Source: Dendrocalamus latiflorus (Eukaryota; Streptophyta; Magnoliopsida; Poales; Poaceae). Taken from it: a stretch of DNA of 64,000 nucleotides. The stretch is from positions 2,736,576-2,800,575 of the forward strand of contig CM029647.1 of assembly GCA_017311315.1 (NCBI GenBank), written 5' to 3'. Under the pieces are notes generated by a model. The model was not told the origin of the DNA, searched no databases, and worked only from the letters and a program-made list of their open reading frames with translations. Position 1 is the stretch's first letter; every line of letters begins with the position of its first letter. Of the stretch, positions 22,842 through 34,299 are shown piece by piece. A program made the position numbers and the translations under genes.

Positions 22842-25800
22842 CTACTGATACAGCTCTACGGATGCAGTCATGCTCTCATGGGCATGCGGTGCCGAAGCCT
22901 CTTCAGTTGAGTTGAGAGAAGACAGGCGCTGCACGAAGATGTCGAAGGCGTCGTCCCTGTCGAGCATGCTGACCCGGACGTATCTCGGATCCGCGCCGAA
23001 CTGATCCCCACTCCGGGTCAGTATCTTGTGGCTCCGAAGGAAGCTCGCGCAGTCTTCCACGTCTTCCCTGTCGCAGCGCAGCCATGCGAACGCTGCAAGC
23101 AGGAGCAGGCCGAGAAATGGCGGTGAGATTGTGCAAACCATGTCTTGAGAGTGGAGACATGGGCAATGTAAAACAACATACCAGGGTTAGTCGACGCCAT
23201 TTCCTTGGTGAAGCTGCAGTAGCCTGAATTCTCCTCGGGCAGGCTGAAAATGCCCGAGGCGGCTGCGGCTGCGCGCAGCATCGTCCAGCGCTCCACCATC
23301 TGTCGTCGCCCAAAGTCGAACAGGCGAGAGGTTTCTTTGGCCTCCGAGAGCTCATAGCCATCAGAGACTGCCCTGAGGACCTTGGCAGCGCGCAGCTGTG
23401 AGTCCTTGGACACCCCAATGGTGTTAAGCTCAATGAACTTGGTCATCTTCTGCGCAACGTCGCGGTCCTTCACCAAAGCCCACCTGCATGCAGAGGGTCA
23501 TCGAATCAATAAACGCTACGATTCAGGCTGTCACTCAGCGAAGTAACATTCTGGCCTGAAAGTTACGACGGCGAGCATTACCCGATCCTCGTCCCAGCAT
23601 GCCCTGTACTCTTCGACACCGTGAAGAGCATAATGTCATGGTCAGCCTGTTCAGTGATGGGCGTGTATTGCGGCCAGTAGTACGCCAAGTCATGGATTGT
23701 CTTGCCGGCCTTGGAAGTCAGCACAGCTTCACGGATGGCGCCGTCAGGATTGTTTGGGGAGCATACCAGCTCGATGTAGGTGTCTCCCTTGAACGAGTTG
23801 GCGTCCCCCGCCCAGCGGAAGAGCCCAGATCGGAGGAAATCCGTCACGGCAGGATATGACTACCTCCAAGATCAGATCAAGTCAGTGAATTGATTCACAA
23901 TCAGATAGCACTACTACTTTCTTATCAATTATTGGTATAGTTCAGAATATGGAACTAACAAGTAAACTATCGACTGTACACCGACACCCATAACTGAACA
24001 CATGATTTAGCACTAGATATGGAACAGACACATGACACTGAAATCATAAAAATAAAATGCCTGTACTTTCCTGTCCTCCCAGGTTAGCCATAGATCAATC
24101 ATGTCACATGAACATAAACAGAAATCGCATAAGGCGGTGTGCCATGTGTTAACTATATTCTCATCAGCACATGCAAATGGATTTTTGTAGGTCAATACGT
24201 TCCGCCTAACATGCTAACCGGAACTAAGATTCAGATTTGATCCTAGATGCTTATGATCATTGTTTAAAGAAACATGTCGGCTGCCTGCAAATCACAGTAA
24301 TGCCGGCCCTACAATGCAAGATTGATTCCTCAAGTTTCATCAAAGATTAGCAACACACCATATGCTTGATCACTAACCATCACATGACCACAGCGGTTTG
24401 GAACAAGAGAAAGAGGACAAACTTAACTTGCCCTATCAGTGTCCCCCTATGACTTAACTTCTGCTCTATCTCCTCACGTTAAGTGGGGAATGATAAGATA
24501 GTGACAGGCCTTTGCCATCCTTGTCACACAACAATTCATCAGCCCAATGCATTATTTTTATACTGGCGAAAAAACACCGCGGCGACAGAGTCGACAGTGA
24601 TGCATCTCACTGCTTGTTTTTCCTCTTACCGAGTAAAAGGGCGCCGTCGAGACGACGCTCATCGGCTCGTCGGCATTCGCAAGTGACAGCGCGTAGAGGG
24701 CCGCCATGAAGAGCTGCGTGGACCCGGTGCCGACCAGGACATGGTACCCGTCCACCGCGGCGTTGCCGACCAGCCGGTGGAGGCGGCGCACCTGCTGATC
24801 GAACTCCGGCTCGAGGAACCAGCAGACGTTGGATACATCGGAGAAGTAGCTCATCGTCTGCCACCCCGGGATGACGATCTCCGCTGCGTCCCCTGTCTCC
24901 CTCCAGAAGGCCTCAAACATGGTAGGGTCCCCGCTGCAGCCAGCAACACGAATGTCAAATGAATTGTATAATCAATCGAGCAACCGGGAGCATGCGCTGA
25001 TGCGCATGTGGTTTTCCATCAACAGTGGAAGAAAAAAAGAAGTGCTAGAAACCGGGCTCTAGGTGCATGCATCGTGAGTAAATCTGCACAATCATGGCAT
25101 CAATCGGCCCTAGATGGGCGTTCATTCCTCCTTGACATTGACATTGCACAAGGACATGCTTCGTGGGGAAGAACATGTTGCTTTCCCTAGGAAAAAAAAC
25201 GCACACATCGCAAATAAACTGAGGGAACACACAGGAGAATTTCTAAATTTCTCTATTCTCTTACTCCTAGCAAAACTAATCACAAGCCTCTCAATATATA
25301 AGCTCATACTTTTCTACTAACATATGTATTTGTACTTTAAGTTGGTCATGACTTCAACTTGAGTTACACTCGAAGACGGACTCTACTACGTCTCGAACTC
25401 TAACTCAAGATTATTTCCAACAATCTCCCCTCTAATCTTAACTCGACATACTCTTAGTTAGTATTAATACATTATGAACTACCAGCCACGCATCCACATA
25501 AAGCGTTCTATATGCGAACTACATGTAGGAACTCAACTCAACTGGCACAGATTTATCCAGATGCAAAGAAACTAACTCGTTGAGGCAATTGACCTCAACA
25601 TACTTGAGTTTAGACGATGAACATGGCAGTGATCGGTTGGGCTTAAACTTTTAGCTTCTAGCTTATTTTTCACTATTCATAAATTTTGTCTTTTTCTGAA
25701 CTTTTGGTTTTTTGTTGAGCTTTTTTGCCGGTTCTTTTTTTCCCGTATTTGTTTGTACTATACGTAATGGGCTAACATATTTTTTATTTTTAAATTTTTT

Positions 25801-26986
25801 TAAATTTAATTATGCTAAATAAGCCTCTGTCAGCTACAGTGTTTTTTCAGCCAGCTACAGTGCTTTCAGCCATAAGCCATGAGCTTTTAAGCCCAACTGA
25901 TCACCACCTATATCTCCTCAATGCCCTGGACCCATCTCAGCTTACTTGAGTTTGAACAGTGAATAAATCTTCTCAAAGTCTCAAACTTATCTCATCTTAC
26001 ATGAATTTGGATGATGAATACATCTTCTTAGCTTATTTGAGTTTAAACAACGACAAGATGTGTTCACCGTTCAAACTCAAGTAAACCAAGATGAGTCCAG
26101 CACGTTGAGAAGATATATTCATCGCCCAAACTTTAAGCTGAGATGAGTTTAGGATGTTAAGAAAATGTATTCGCTATCTAAACTCAAGTAAACTGAGATG
26201 ATATGTTCATCGTCCAAACTCATACTTGACACATAACATACATATATAGGCTCCTACCAAACTAGTTACAGCCTTTACTTACCCCTACCAAAACTGGTTA
26301 TAGACCTTCTTAATATATAGATTAATACTCCTACTAACATACATATTCGGACTTTAAGTTAGTTACGACTTCAACTTTATACATAAAGGGCGAACTCTAC
26401 TGCGTCTCGAGCTCTAGGCCAAGTTTATTTGCAACAGAACACCTCCCCACGCTCGCAAATTGCAGATATTATAACGAAGAAATAATAAAGGAACAAGAAA
26501 GACTCACTGGTCAAGGTTGATCACGGAGTCCGGCGTCACTGCCGGCTTCCCGGTCGACGGCGCCCACAACACGGATTCCCTGGACTCCTCCTGCCGCGCC
26601 GGGGCGCCGTTCTTGCTCTTGCTGCCTTCGCCGCTGGCATCAGATTGCAGGAGGCAGGTGTGATGGTGTTGGTGGAGAGAAATAATGGCGGGTCGTTGGT
26701 GGTGGTTGGCATAGTGGTGGAGCAGGAGGGCGAGGGTGGTGACGTTCAACGCGACGGAGGCGAAGACGGCGACGCGCAAGAGCGGCTTGGGGCTTGTCCG
26801 CTTCCTGACCTTGGCCGGGGGGAGCGTATTGTCTCTCGGCTTTGCCGTGAGCACCGCGCCGTTCGCTGCCACCGCGGCGAGCGCGGCCTCCTCCCGCGCG
26901 ACCAGGATGCGCGTCGACGGTACCAAGCCGCCGTTCGCTTGGGACCTCCCTTCAATCGCCGCCGTTTTCAGGCGCAATGCCGCCAT
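22842..26986 (-). CDS. FIB: Tryptophan aminotransferase-related protein (FIB/vt2 type), five exons
   Basis: Predicted exons: 26986-26508, 24933-24630, 23859-23582, 23483-23182 and 23092-22842. All introns are GT-AG, phases match, and the sum is 1,614 bp (537 residues plus stop). The product belongs to the TAA1/TAR family of alliinase-related, PLP-dependent aminotransferases that turn tryptophan into indole-3-pyruvate in auxin synthesis. Seen: 'HGDPTMFEAFW' near 160-170, 'GTGSTQLFMAAL' in exon 2, the cofactor motif 'SPNNPDG' near 295-301, and the Schiff-base lysine K344 in 'VSKSTGHAGTR'. An N-terminal basic region and a hydrophobic segment at about 70-91 suggest a membrane anchor (TAR2-like) rather than a soluble TAA1 form. 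No stops or frameshifts, so the gene should be functional. Intron 1 is long (1.57 kb) and carries transposon insertions. Orthology to rice FIB / maize vt2 is inferred from family and neighbourhood. Confidence 0.93.
25264..26450. repeat. Pair of terminal-type direct repeats in aminotransferase intron 1
   Basis: About 170 bp at 25264-25437 recurs in the same orientation at 26284-26450, sharing 'ACATATGTATTTGTACTTTAAGTT'-like sequence (here in diverged form), 'CTCTACTACGTCTCGA' and an ending in CTCCCC. The pair encloses a MITE (25629-25904) and an array of related 'AACTCAAGTAAACTGAGATGA' words in both orientations (25920-26225). This looks like a small LTR-type (TRIM-like) element or its remains, but no primer-binding site or target duplication was found. 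Confidence 0.4.
25629..25904. mobile_element. MITE family 1, copy A (in intron)
   Basis: 276 bp with inverted ends GTGATCGGTTGGGCTT and AAGCCCAACTGATCAC, and the family interior 'TTTTTCACTATTCATAAATT' and 'GCCGGTTCTTTTTTTCCCGT'. It lies in intron 1 of the aminotransferase gene. Other copies or pieces: 27560-27803, 33308-33573, 41969-42240, 44239-44475 and 56401-56659. Confidence 0.7.
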
Positions 26987-27013
26987 GCCGGAAGCGGAGG
27001 CTTTTTCTCGTGA

Positions 27014-27550
27014 CCGCGCGAGCCGAGAAAAAGCTACCTCTCCCTGTTTCTTGGGGAGAAGAAGAGAAAACCGGGAAAAAAAAGACTTTCTATGAAAAAT
27101 GGAACTGGGGCGGGGGTGCTTCTGGTGCCGAAGCAGCGTGATTGGGTTCGGAGCAACGCTGCTGCTTGCTTACATTAAGTAATCACAAGCTCGGAAAAAT
27201 CACTCTCTTGCTTCTCTCTCTAGTGCGGCAATAGCTCTAACTATTTGTTAGTAGCTCGCAAGAACATCTGAATAGGAGCAAATGGCACGCCCGGGGGGGG
27301 GGGGGGGGGGGGGCAGAGCCAGCTCTCAGCTCTATGCTCTAGCTGCCTGTTTGAGTAGTCACTCGCAAGAAGTCAAGAACAGCTGAACAGTAGCAAACGG
27401 CAAGGGTAGTGGAAGTGGGAGAGAGAAGACGGAACAGAGAGAGAGAGAGAGAGGAAGCGGGGAAACTGAACAGCAGCGGGGGAGGTGAGAGAATAGCACA
27501 GGTGGCGGAAACGATGGAGGAGGTCTGAAAACTGCCGCAGGAGGTGCACA
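27014..27550 (-). promoter_or_regulatory. Upstream region of the aminotransferase gene with poly-G tract
   Basis: The region just 5' of the aminotransferase start. It holds a run of 21 G at 27293-27313 (C on the gene's own strand), a (GA)n tract at 27436-27455, and an imperfect duplication: 'GCTCGCAAGAACATCTGAATAG' type sequence at 27257 recurs near 27362 around the G-run. The CT-rich sense strand fits a 5' UTR or core promoter. The transcription start is not visible. Confidence 0.4.
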
Positions 27551-27559
27551 CAGCTGTAT

Positions 27560-27803
27560 TATCGTTTCGGCTTCAACTTCTAACTTTTGATTTATTTTTC
27601 ACTATTTATAAATTTTATTTTTTTAACTTTTGACTTTTTTGAGTTTTTTATCGGTTTTTTTCCGTATTCATTTGCGTTGTCCGTGATGAGCTAGCATTTT
27701 TTTCTATTTTTAATTTTTTTAAATTTAATTACGTCAAATAAGTCACTTTCAGCTACAGTACAATTTCAGATATAAATCACATCTTTTCAGTCCAACCGAG
27801 CGG
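27560..27803. mobile_element. MITE family 1, copy B (diverged)
   Basis: Shares 'TTATTTTTCACTATTTATAAATT', the 'TCAGCTACAGT' block and the pyrimidine-rich middle with copy A, with decayed termini (TTTCGGCTT ... AGTCCAACCGAGC). A further fragment of the same right-hand end occurs at 27880-27955. Confidence 0.6.
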
Positions 27804-27959
27804 AGCCATAAAGAGCCCCACCGTCACACCGAGATACAACAATATTCCTTCTGCCGTTTCGAGCAGGATCTTAAGCCAACTACAATGTTTTTTCAGCCAA
27901 CTTCAATGATTTTCAGTCATAAGCCATTAAAAAAGCTCTTTTGAGCAGGGCCTTAAGCT

Positions 27960-29102
27960 TAACTAGTTCAAGTTCCAATAATTATCTTGGCTCGATGTAG
28001 GATCAAGGATACCGACTAGAGTGAAGTGAATAGGAGGTTTTTAAATTTTTCTATTCTCCTAAATTAATCCTCTACAATTTTAATAGCAAGAATATAAAGC
28101 AATTAAGCCTACACAATTCTAGTCAAGAGGAGACAATACTAACTCTATATCAAGCAAATGATCACAATAATGCGAACAAATAAGAGCTAGAAGAAAGCAA
28201 GAGAGAGATGTACACAATCGATATTTTTACCGTGCTGATCGGAAACTTGCCAGTTTACCCTAGTCCACACTGAGGTTAGCCCGAACGAATCGGACCGGTT
28301 CCACGAATTAAGCCGAAGCACATCAATCACTAGAGGTAGCTCTTCCCCGCTCCGGGTAGGTGAACTCCAACCTTCACACGAACGTTAGGTCTTCTCACAA
28401 TCTCCTTTGAGAAGATCATCGATCAATCCTCCGCCCAATCGTCCAGGTGCCAGCAAGCACCAAGAGTAATAAATCAGGGCTTCACTTGATTTGCAAATGA
28501 GTGCCAATGGATCAACTAATGAATGCAATGCACTAATTGCTCAACCACCTCAATTTAATGCTCAATGTGTAAACAAGGGGTGGAGTGAACGCTCTATACT
28601 CAAGAAATGTTCAATGGGTCTCTTCTTACTGTCCTTGAGCAATGGTATGGGTATTTATACCCTTCACCAACCAAAACTAGCCGCTTGGAACAAATTCCAG
28701 AAAATTCAAGGCGAGCGGAACTACCGCCGGCTTATGGCCGGTAGTTCCGCTCCCCTATCTAGCGCAGCAAAACGGTTATGTCAGAGGCTCTGCAGTGACC
28801 GTTAGAAAGTCGGCGCGGTACTACCGCCGTTGTAAAATCCGGCGCAGTCCTTTAAGGGGGGTGTATGTGACACCTCGGCCCATGTTGGCCCATGTGTGTG
28901 CGCACATGAATTTCTGGGTTAGTCCCACCTTGCTAGCTTACCTTGAGAAGCACTTACATATAAGCCTAGGAGTTCTAATGGTAGCACCCCCAGTTAACCG
29001 TTTTGCGCGAAGCGAGGATGAAAGTGCAAGTGAGTTGCTACGTGTGTGTGGCCTATCCAGAATGTGGTTAGGTCTGAGTCGGTTTGGACCCTAGGGCGTT
29101 AC
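27960..29102. mobile_element. LTR-retrotransposon remnants, including a probable solo LTR end
   Basis: 28000-28860 has the look of a degenerate LTR or leader ('GGATACCGACTAGAGTGAA' onward) found repeatedly in grass genomes. The piece from about 28866 (TGTGACACCTCGGCCCA) to 29101 (GGGCGTTACA) begins TG and ends CA like an LTR, but no target duplication is apparent. No coding region is recognised. Confidence 0.4.
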
Positions 29103-29822
29103 AAGGGCACTCTGACCCTAGACTGCAACCTTGACTCCATGCTCGCGTAATGATCTGGCCCAGATAGCTCTTGGTCATCAGGGTTCACGGACCTCTTCCC
29201 TTAACACCGCTGGTCGAGATCACCGGGGGAGGTAGAAGACAACCTCAAACTTAGATCTAGTGCGACGAAGGTGCAACCTACGCATGGACGACAGGGGTCG
29301 GGACCTCAGGGTGAAGGCTACGACCGACGACGTAGGTGGAGACATTGTAGGCAGCGGGTTGGGGGGGAAAGAAGTAGTGGGCAAGGGTCATTCGACTTGG
29401 GTGTGTGAGTGCGTTTGGACTTTGTAATTTGGATGGATGCGGGGATATCACTATATCAAGCATAGGCCATGTCGGATAGTTGGGCCTTGGGCCTTGCCCC
29501 TCAAGTAGAATGGAAGAAATAAGTAGTAGTGCATATACTGAGCAAGCTCTATTGAGCAATTTGAGCTCGGCTCGTTAAAGCCCACGAGCTTCAGTACATG
29601 CTTGATTTTCTCTCAAGTCGAGCTCAAATAGCTTATCGAACTCAAGCTATTTGACAGCCCTACCTACGGGAACCTATTACTAGTATAGCCCTATGCTCCT
29701 AGCTCGTCATTACTAGTACACGCTTATCATTGCTTAATTATTTCTCAAATATCTCAGAATTAATCATATTTATGTAGCCTTAGTAGTACTAGATTTGTTC
29801 TTAATCCCTTTTACATAACCTA
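29103..29822. other. Unassigned intergenic DNA
   Basis: Short frames on the minus strand (29278-29559) with no domain. Nothing further can be supported. Confidence 0.35.
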
Positions 29823-30540
29823 AGGTAGCGTTTGGTTCAGGGGCAGGACGAGGATGAGGTGGGATATCCCACTTTATCCGGTGTTTGGTTTGGAGACGCA
29901 AGGGACAGGGATATCCACGGAGAGGAATATTCCTCAAGATACTGGGACGCATCCGTCCCCAGATATCGGTGGGACGAGGAGGGACGAGCGGGGATGAGGG
30001 AGCGGCGTTTCTTTCCGTCGACGCGGGTGGGTGGGCGGACGGGTGGCCAGGCGCCGGTGGGCGGGCGGACGGGCGGCCAGGAGACGGCGGGCGGCCACGC
30101 GTGCGGGGGCGGCCGCGGCCTCCGCCTCGAGCTCGGCCATGGCCCTCGGCGCGGGCGGCCAAGCGCCGGCGGGCGGCTAGGCGCACGCGGGCAGCTACGC
30201 GCCGGCGGGCGGCTACGCGACGGCGGGCGGCCAGGCGCACGCTGGCGGCCGCGACCTCCACCTCGAGCTCGGCCATGGGCGACCGCGACCTCCGCATCGT
30301 GCTGGGCAAAAAAAAAAGAGGAAGAAGGTGCTACCGTGGATGACGCGTGGGTCCCACCTGACGGAGGCCTAACGGATCTTAAACGGTGACAAATCCTTCC
30401 CATCCTCATCACTCCAACCAAACACAGAACAAGGACATCCCCGTTCCCTCAACCAAACACAGAGATGGAACCATTCCATCCCAAAAAAATGGGTTGGATC
30501 CGTCCCGTCCCACCATGACTCTGAACCAAACACACGCTTA
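29823..30540. mobile_element. Non-autonomous DNA transposon with GC-rich repetitive core
   Basis: The ends are inverted: left GCGTTTGGTTCAGGGG, right CTGAACCAAACACACGC, a pattern of grass PIF/Harbinger- or hAT-type small elements. The core (about 30000-30300) is extremely GC-rich and built of words like GCGGGCGGCCAGGCG. A 30-base piece ending CTCGAGCTCGGCCATGG occurs twice about 134 bp apart (near 30120 and 30254). Long frames are open on both strands through the core because of its composition; all encode low-complexity Arg/Ala/Pro/Gly and are not believed to be genes. Target duplication not settled (TAA on the left, TTA on the right). Confidence 0.5.
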
Positions 30541-32277
30541 TAGTACTAGTTTGTGGGATTGAATTCCTTTAGGGGCTGAACCAGAAGCACACGCCCCGGT
30601 AAAAATCTCTCCAGGTCTTCCACCAAATCTCATAAGTTACCCCTGATTACTATCGCCGTGATGCAGAAACACACCTTTTCCAACACAAGACTTTCACAAA
30701 AAATATTTGGAACATATGAATTTTACATGAAACAATGTAATTCCAGCAAGAATAAGAGGAATTTTTCCGTTCCAAACGGAGCCTCAACTCCCATAGGAAT
30801 ATGAGAGTATTGCATTTCAAATAAGGTCTAATAGTTTACAGTTGTGAGAAAGGCCCTAAGAGCATTTTTGGCACAATTGGCACAGTTTGATCCCATATTT
30901 ATAGAAATGGCAGTACGTGCACGAGAATAGCAAAAATGTCATTTTTGCCGCCTGGCCACCAGGTGGCGAGGCGTAGAATCGACACGTGCACCCTGCAGCC
31001 TGGCCATCATGCCACAGGCAGCCTGCCGCCCGACCATCGGGCTCCAGGTGATTAGCACCGCATGTAATTAGTTTAATTGCATAATTTATAAATATAGCAA
31101 ATGACCACAAAAACTTACATAATTTTTTTGGAGGTTCCCAACATAGTGTAGTTCATTGTATAATTTGCTCATAATTTTTTCCATTATGAATTTTACTAAC
31201 AAATTCATTTACATAAACTATTTATAGGAAATTTTTAATATAGGAAATGAGATGAAAAAATATAGCAGTGGACTTAATGGTGCAATTTTTTATTCAATTA
31301 CGCAAGGAGTACATAGATCTTAAGTTCATTACAAAAGATGTTACATAACATTAGACGAAGCTTATAGGCTTCGCCAAATCATGACATTATACATACACAA
31401 CGTCTACTGCTGGGTACAAAAGGAGGGAGGGAGAAAGAAGGAGTACTTGCAACCCAAAAACTACCTAGCAAGCACTACTGACTTGGGTTATCTACAACTA
31501 AGTACTACCACTCCCCCTGGGGCAGCCCCCCTGTAGGTAGAGCAGTTTCCCTGGGAGCGGGAGCGATTGTGACTGACACCCAATAAGATGCTATCACTAC
31601 TCTATAACATTATCATTCACATCCATCGCTGCCAGATTTTAGCAGCTTCTCTCTTATTTAAATCTCAACGACAAGAATAAACAACATACGCTTGACGATG
31701 ATCACGGAAGCAAATGTACAAATTTGTCAACTATTGAAAGGAAACATATGAGACACACACTACTAAATATTTTCATTAAGACATATTGTTTTAATATTAC
31801 CTACCTTTTTAACATTAAGTACCTAAGCATGTCATTGAAGTCTAAATGCATCAACTGAAGGAGAGGTGCGAATTAGTATTTGTACATGAAATAAATATGT
31901 TACTCCCACCTGTGCATGTCACCTTCAATATTCACTTAAAAATTATCAAATAAACTAGGGTAAGTCCAAAGACTCAGCAGCACACAATAAAACAGTATCA
32001 TCAATACAGTAATACGATAAATTTCTATATATATGAACTGTAAATCATAATATTTGTAACTATATCATTGTCTCCTGTTACTTTCATGAACGGCGGGGCC
32101 AACAGTATCCTTGTCGGAAAGTTTTGCCTACTAGAATTCTATAGGAATGATATGCTTCATAGACTTCTCCATATATGTTGGATAGCAATTACAAACCATC
32201 CTTTCGAGATATACATCTAATCAATGCTCCGTGAGTTCCTCGTTTGTAGAGGGTATATTTGATCAGAGTGTATGTGA
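30541..32277. other. Intergenic, repeat-derived
   Basis: 30560-30860 resembles a small MITE ('TTCCAAACGGAGCC' near its end). 30860-31110 carries GC-rich inverted words (CTGGCCACCAGG; GACCATCGGG). 31260-32270 is AT-rich. No gene recognised. Confidence 0.35.
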
Positions 32278-32880
32278 TGCAGAGTGTCCGATCTTCACGA
32301 CGTAGGATTGATGTTGACAACTTGGATCCGTATAACCTGACGAACCGATGGCGCCAACCACTATTAAAATAGTAACATGTGATAAAAGAATTTGCTCAAC
32401 CATACATTCGTGATCCCATCTACTCGACCATACAAAATAAACATATTGCTACTCCTACAAAACACAATAAATCACGAGAACAATAGGGTTGAGAACGTTC
32501 AATTCCCTTCTAGGTTACAGCTGTGTGTCAAACTCTAGAAAGAATAAGCGTATAGCTCTCTCTGAATAATAGATTAATTCAAAGTGCTCTAATAAATACA
32601 AGGAGGTACTAGTGTATTTAAGGAGGTACTGGACGCACGCACAAGGCCTTAAGGGCCGACTCAGTTCTGGTTTCAGTCCAAGAGACCGAAATGGACTCAA
32701 CCAAAAATGCTAAAAGCATACAACCGATCGGACTAGCCATTCGGATTTTCCTCCACATGTAGCAGATTTCCAGCTGACACTCCTTTCTTGATTCTGTTTG
32801 CGGAGACGCAGACCATCCGGATTCACTTCTTTTGTTACTGCCGCATGCAAACGAATAAAACAGGCTGCTGCGTCCAATTA

Positions 32881-33279
32881 GGGTGTGTTTGGTTGCCTGA
32901 ATCTCCTTCGTCCTGGCTGGGTGGATTCGTATAATCTGAGAAAGAGCCTGTTTGGTTGCCTGTATGAGTGGATGCAGCTTGCATGAGCGGATGCAAAAAT
33001 ACGCCCTCATCCTGGATGGGTGGATACGCTCAAAATGAGCTTCACTGGTCATCCTGGATGGGTTGATGCAGTGTATCTTATGCGGTCCCACGTGTCAGCC
33101 TCTCAGGTTTGGTAGATTGCATCCGCTCATACAGGCAACCAAACAGCATCTCAGTTTTTTTGCATCCGCTCATGCAACCTCACCAAACATCTTCTTTTTC
33201 TGAAATACGATTCCACTCAGCCTGCATCCACTCAGTCAGGATATACGATACAACCTCCATCCACGAACCAAACACACCC
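32881..33279. mobile_element. Tourist-like MITE containing a second nested MITE
   Basis: 399 bp with near-perfect ends GGGTGTGTTTGGTT and AACCAAACACACCC, absent from the matching point of the other LTR. Flanks are TTA (left) and TAA (right). Inside, about 32945-33150 carries its own inverted ends (CCTGTTTGGTTGCCTGTATGAG ... its complement), related to the element at 43317-43512, so it is an element within an element within an LTR. Confidence 0.65.
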
Positions 33280-33307
33280 TAACTTGAGCCGCTCTAGGAT
33301 GCCGGGT

Positions 33308-33573
33308 GTGCTCATTTGGGCTTCAGCTGTTGGCTTCCGGCTTATTTTTCACTATTCATAAATTTTGTCTTTTTCTGAATTTTTGGCTTTTTGTTGAGTT
33401 TTTTGCCGGTTCTTTTTTTCCGTATTTGTTTGTATTATACATAATGGGCTAACATATTTTTTAATTTTTTTAAATTTAATTATGCTAAATAAGTCTCTGT
33501 CAGCTACAGTGTTTTTTCAGCCAGCTACAGTGTTTTTCAATCGTAAGCCACTCAAAAAAAGCCCAAATGAGCA
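33308..33573. mobile_element. MITE family 1, copy C
   Basis: 266 bp with inverted ends GTGCTCATTTGGGCTT and AAGCCCAAATGAGCA. It is absent from the homologous position of the other LTR, which shows it inserted as a unit after the gypsy element did. Confidence 0.75.
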
Positions 33574-34299
33574 TCACCATCACCATGGAGAAATGTCTTA
33601 ACTAATTAGTTCGCGAATGGACGAATGCCTTCTCCATGGATGGCACTGGAATGCCTTTCTTTTCTAGGATAAATTGCATTAACTCTTCTTTGTTTGTCTT
33701 GCCAACGCAGCAATAGCTCATGGTTTCTTTTCTCCCGCACATGCACTCACGTGCTTGCCACACGCTGCTCTTGGTCTCCCATGCGCTTTCCACACGCTGC
33801 TCTTGGTCTCCCATGCTTATATACGTATAACACTGCACACACACAAAATATGAGACTATTAGGTAGTAACATATATTCATTATAATTAATATTAAAATTA
33901 TTTAGGAGCGAGCTCACTTATTAGTTAATTAATTTAGCCGTGTAATCGGTCCAATTGGCGCTCAGGGCTGTTTTACAGCTTGTACATCATTAGAAATAAT
34001 ACTATGTGACGAGGAAAATGTAGTAGTAGTAGAGATGTCCTCGTCATCCTTTCTCTCTTGAAAAGGAGTCATCCTCAACTCTGATTCTTCTGATCCAAAG
34101 AACGGTGACAAATCAGCAATATTAAATGTACAACTCATAGCATAATCATCACCCAGAAGTTTTATCTTATATATATATATATATATTATCATTGATTTTC
34201 TCAAGTACTTTGAATGGATCATCTCCTCGAGACATCAATTTGGACTTATGCTTATTTAGAAAGCGTTGTTTGCGTAAATGCACCTAAACCAAGTCACCC

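Larger units (their letters stand above)
32278..34020 (-). repeat. 3' LTR of the decayed gypsy element, interrupted by MITEs
   Basis: Plus-strand start TGCAGAGTGTCCGATC aligns with TGCGGGGTGTCCGATC at 37270. Homology resumes after the insertions at 'GAAATGTCTTAA' (about 33589) and runs to about 34020. Confidence 0.7.

Noticed and set aside
29837..30421. Long overlapping frames of 150-194 codons on both strands
   Set aside because: They arise from a GC-rich tandem core; the products are low-complexity Arg/Ala/Pro/Gly in every frame, with no domain and no exon context.
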